From: Mucilaginibacter frigoritolerans
GTDB lineage: Bacteria; Bacteroidota; Bacteroidia; Sphingobacteriales; Sphingobacteriaceae
Assembly: GCF_007830615.1 (NCBI RefSeq)
Contig: NZ_VLLI01000008.1
Coordinates: forward strand, 124,001-188,000
DNA length: 64,000 nt
Reading direction: 5' to 3'
A program made the translations under genes and the position numbers. Shown here piece after piece: positions 63,827-64,000 of this stretch. The stretch's first letter is position 1. Each line of letters starts with the position of its first letter. The notes under the pieces were generated by a model. That model ran no database searches. It had not been told where the DNA came from and saw nothing but the letters and a program-made list of their open reading frames with translations.

Positions 63827-64000
63827 ATGACATCCACTTTCATCCGGCATGAACTAAAAGCTTTTTGGCGATCAAAAAACACAGGTAAAAGTATTGTTAT
63901 CCGCGTAGTAATGTCATTACTGATCCTGTATTTGCTGGTAAACATATTTGTTTTAGGCTTTTTTCTGGATGTAGTTCTTGGGAAAGTTTTCCCAAAGGAT
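63827..64000 (+). CDS. DUF5687-type membrane protein, N-terminal fragment
   Basis: 58 codons up to the window edge, with no stop. The start MTSTFIRHELKAFWRSKNTGKS followed by a membrane helix (about 25-47) matches the usual N-terminus of DUF5687 proteins, which are ABC-2-like permeases in Bacteroidota, generally paired with an ATPase gene downstream. The fit is from memory of the motif and is tentative. The rest is outside the window. Confidence 0.65.
   Translation, partial: MTSTFIRHELKAFWRSKNTGKSIVIRVVMSLLILYLLVNIFVLGFFLDVVLGKVFPKD

Overview
The window looks like a chromosomal segment of a Bacteroidota bacterium of the Sphingobacteriaceae type (Mucilaginibacter- or Pedobacter-like). Evidence for this is the set of TonB-linked outer-membrane receptors with N-terminal carboxypeptidase-regulatory domains, a tandem RemB/Wzi-like barrel pair, DUF5117-type zinc proteases, many short lipoproteins, weak Shine-Dalgarno sequences, and the Bacteroidota -7 promoter box TAnnTTTG before several genes. 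No rRNA, tRNA, CRISPR array, transposase or prophage structural gene was found. The assignment is by gene content only.

Layout. 1-5.2 kb: end of a glycan locus (amidohydrolase, two GT4 glycosyltransferases, an ABC exporter). 5.3-12.4 kb: OmpA-like lipoprotein, then housekeeping and repair genes (trmB, an alkyltransferase-like protein, two VOC proteins, AhpD-like protein, tag, polA). 12.4-15.5 kb: a 424-bp AT-rich gap with a perfect hairpin, then glgA-glgC. 15.5-22.7 kb: UPF0173 hydrolase, YbaB, a serine hydrolase, TPR protein, fumC, S1/P1 nuclease, low-molecular-weight phosphatase. 22.8-25.8 kb: a compact four-gene cassette joining a PAPS-type sulfotransferase to a membrane-anchored arylsulfotransferase-like propeller and two small membrane proteins. 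This is the best candidate here for an undescribed system. 25.8-34.8 kb: GNAT, hisS, a metal-type TonB receptor with a CxxC/His/Met small exported protein, cyclophilin, exonuclease III and YifB.

34.8-38.2 kb is an accessory patch: three orphan lipoproteins and a DUF4238 gene separated by diverged direct and inverted repeats. 38-47 kb holds two leaderless lysozyme-like enzymes (GH25, GH108), a DUF2062 protein, a GH2 glycosidase, the two RemB/Wzi-like barrels and a single-domain response regulator. 47.4-54.5 kb carries a large TonB-type barrel protein, a collagen-like lipoprotein and a zinc protease. 54.6-59.4 kb is a full cyanophycin cycle: isoaspartyl peptidase, cyanophycinase and, divergently, cyanophycin synthetase. 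The end has an acyltransferase, a pseudouridine synthase, an AlkA-like glycosylase, rarA and the start of a DUF5687 protein.

Functional threads: alkylation and base-excision repair (ATL, Tag, AlkA-like, exonuclease III, Pol I); carbon and nitrogen storage (GlgA/GlgC, cyanophycin); surface glycan building and modification (GTs, exporter, acyltransferase, sulfo cassette); and a noticeable load of short intergenic repeats. Function calls rest on motif reading without database searches.
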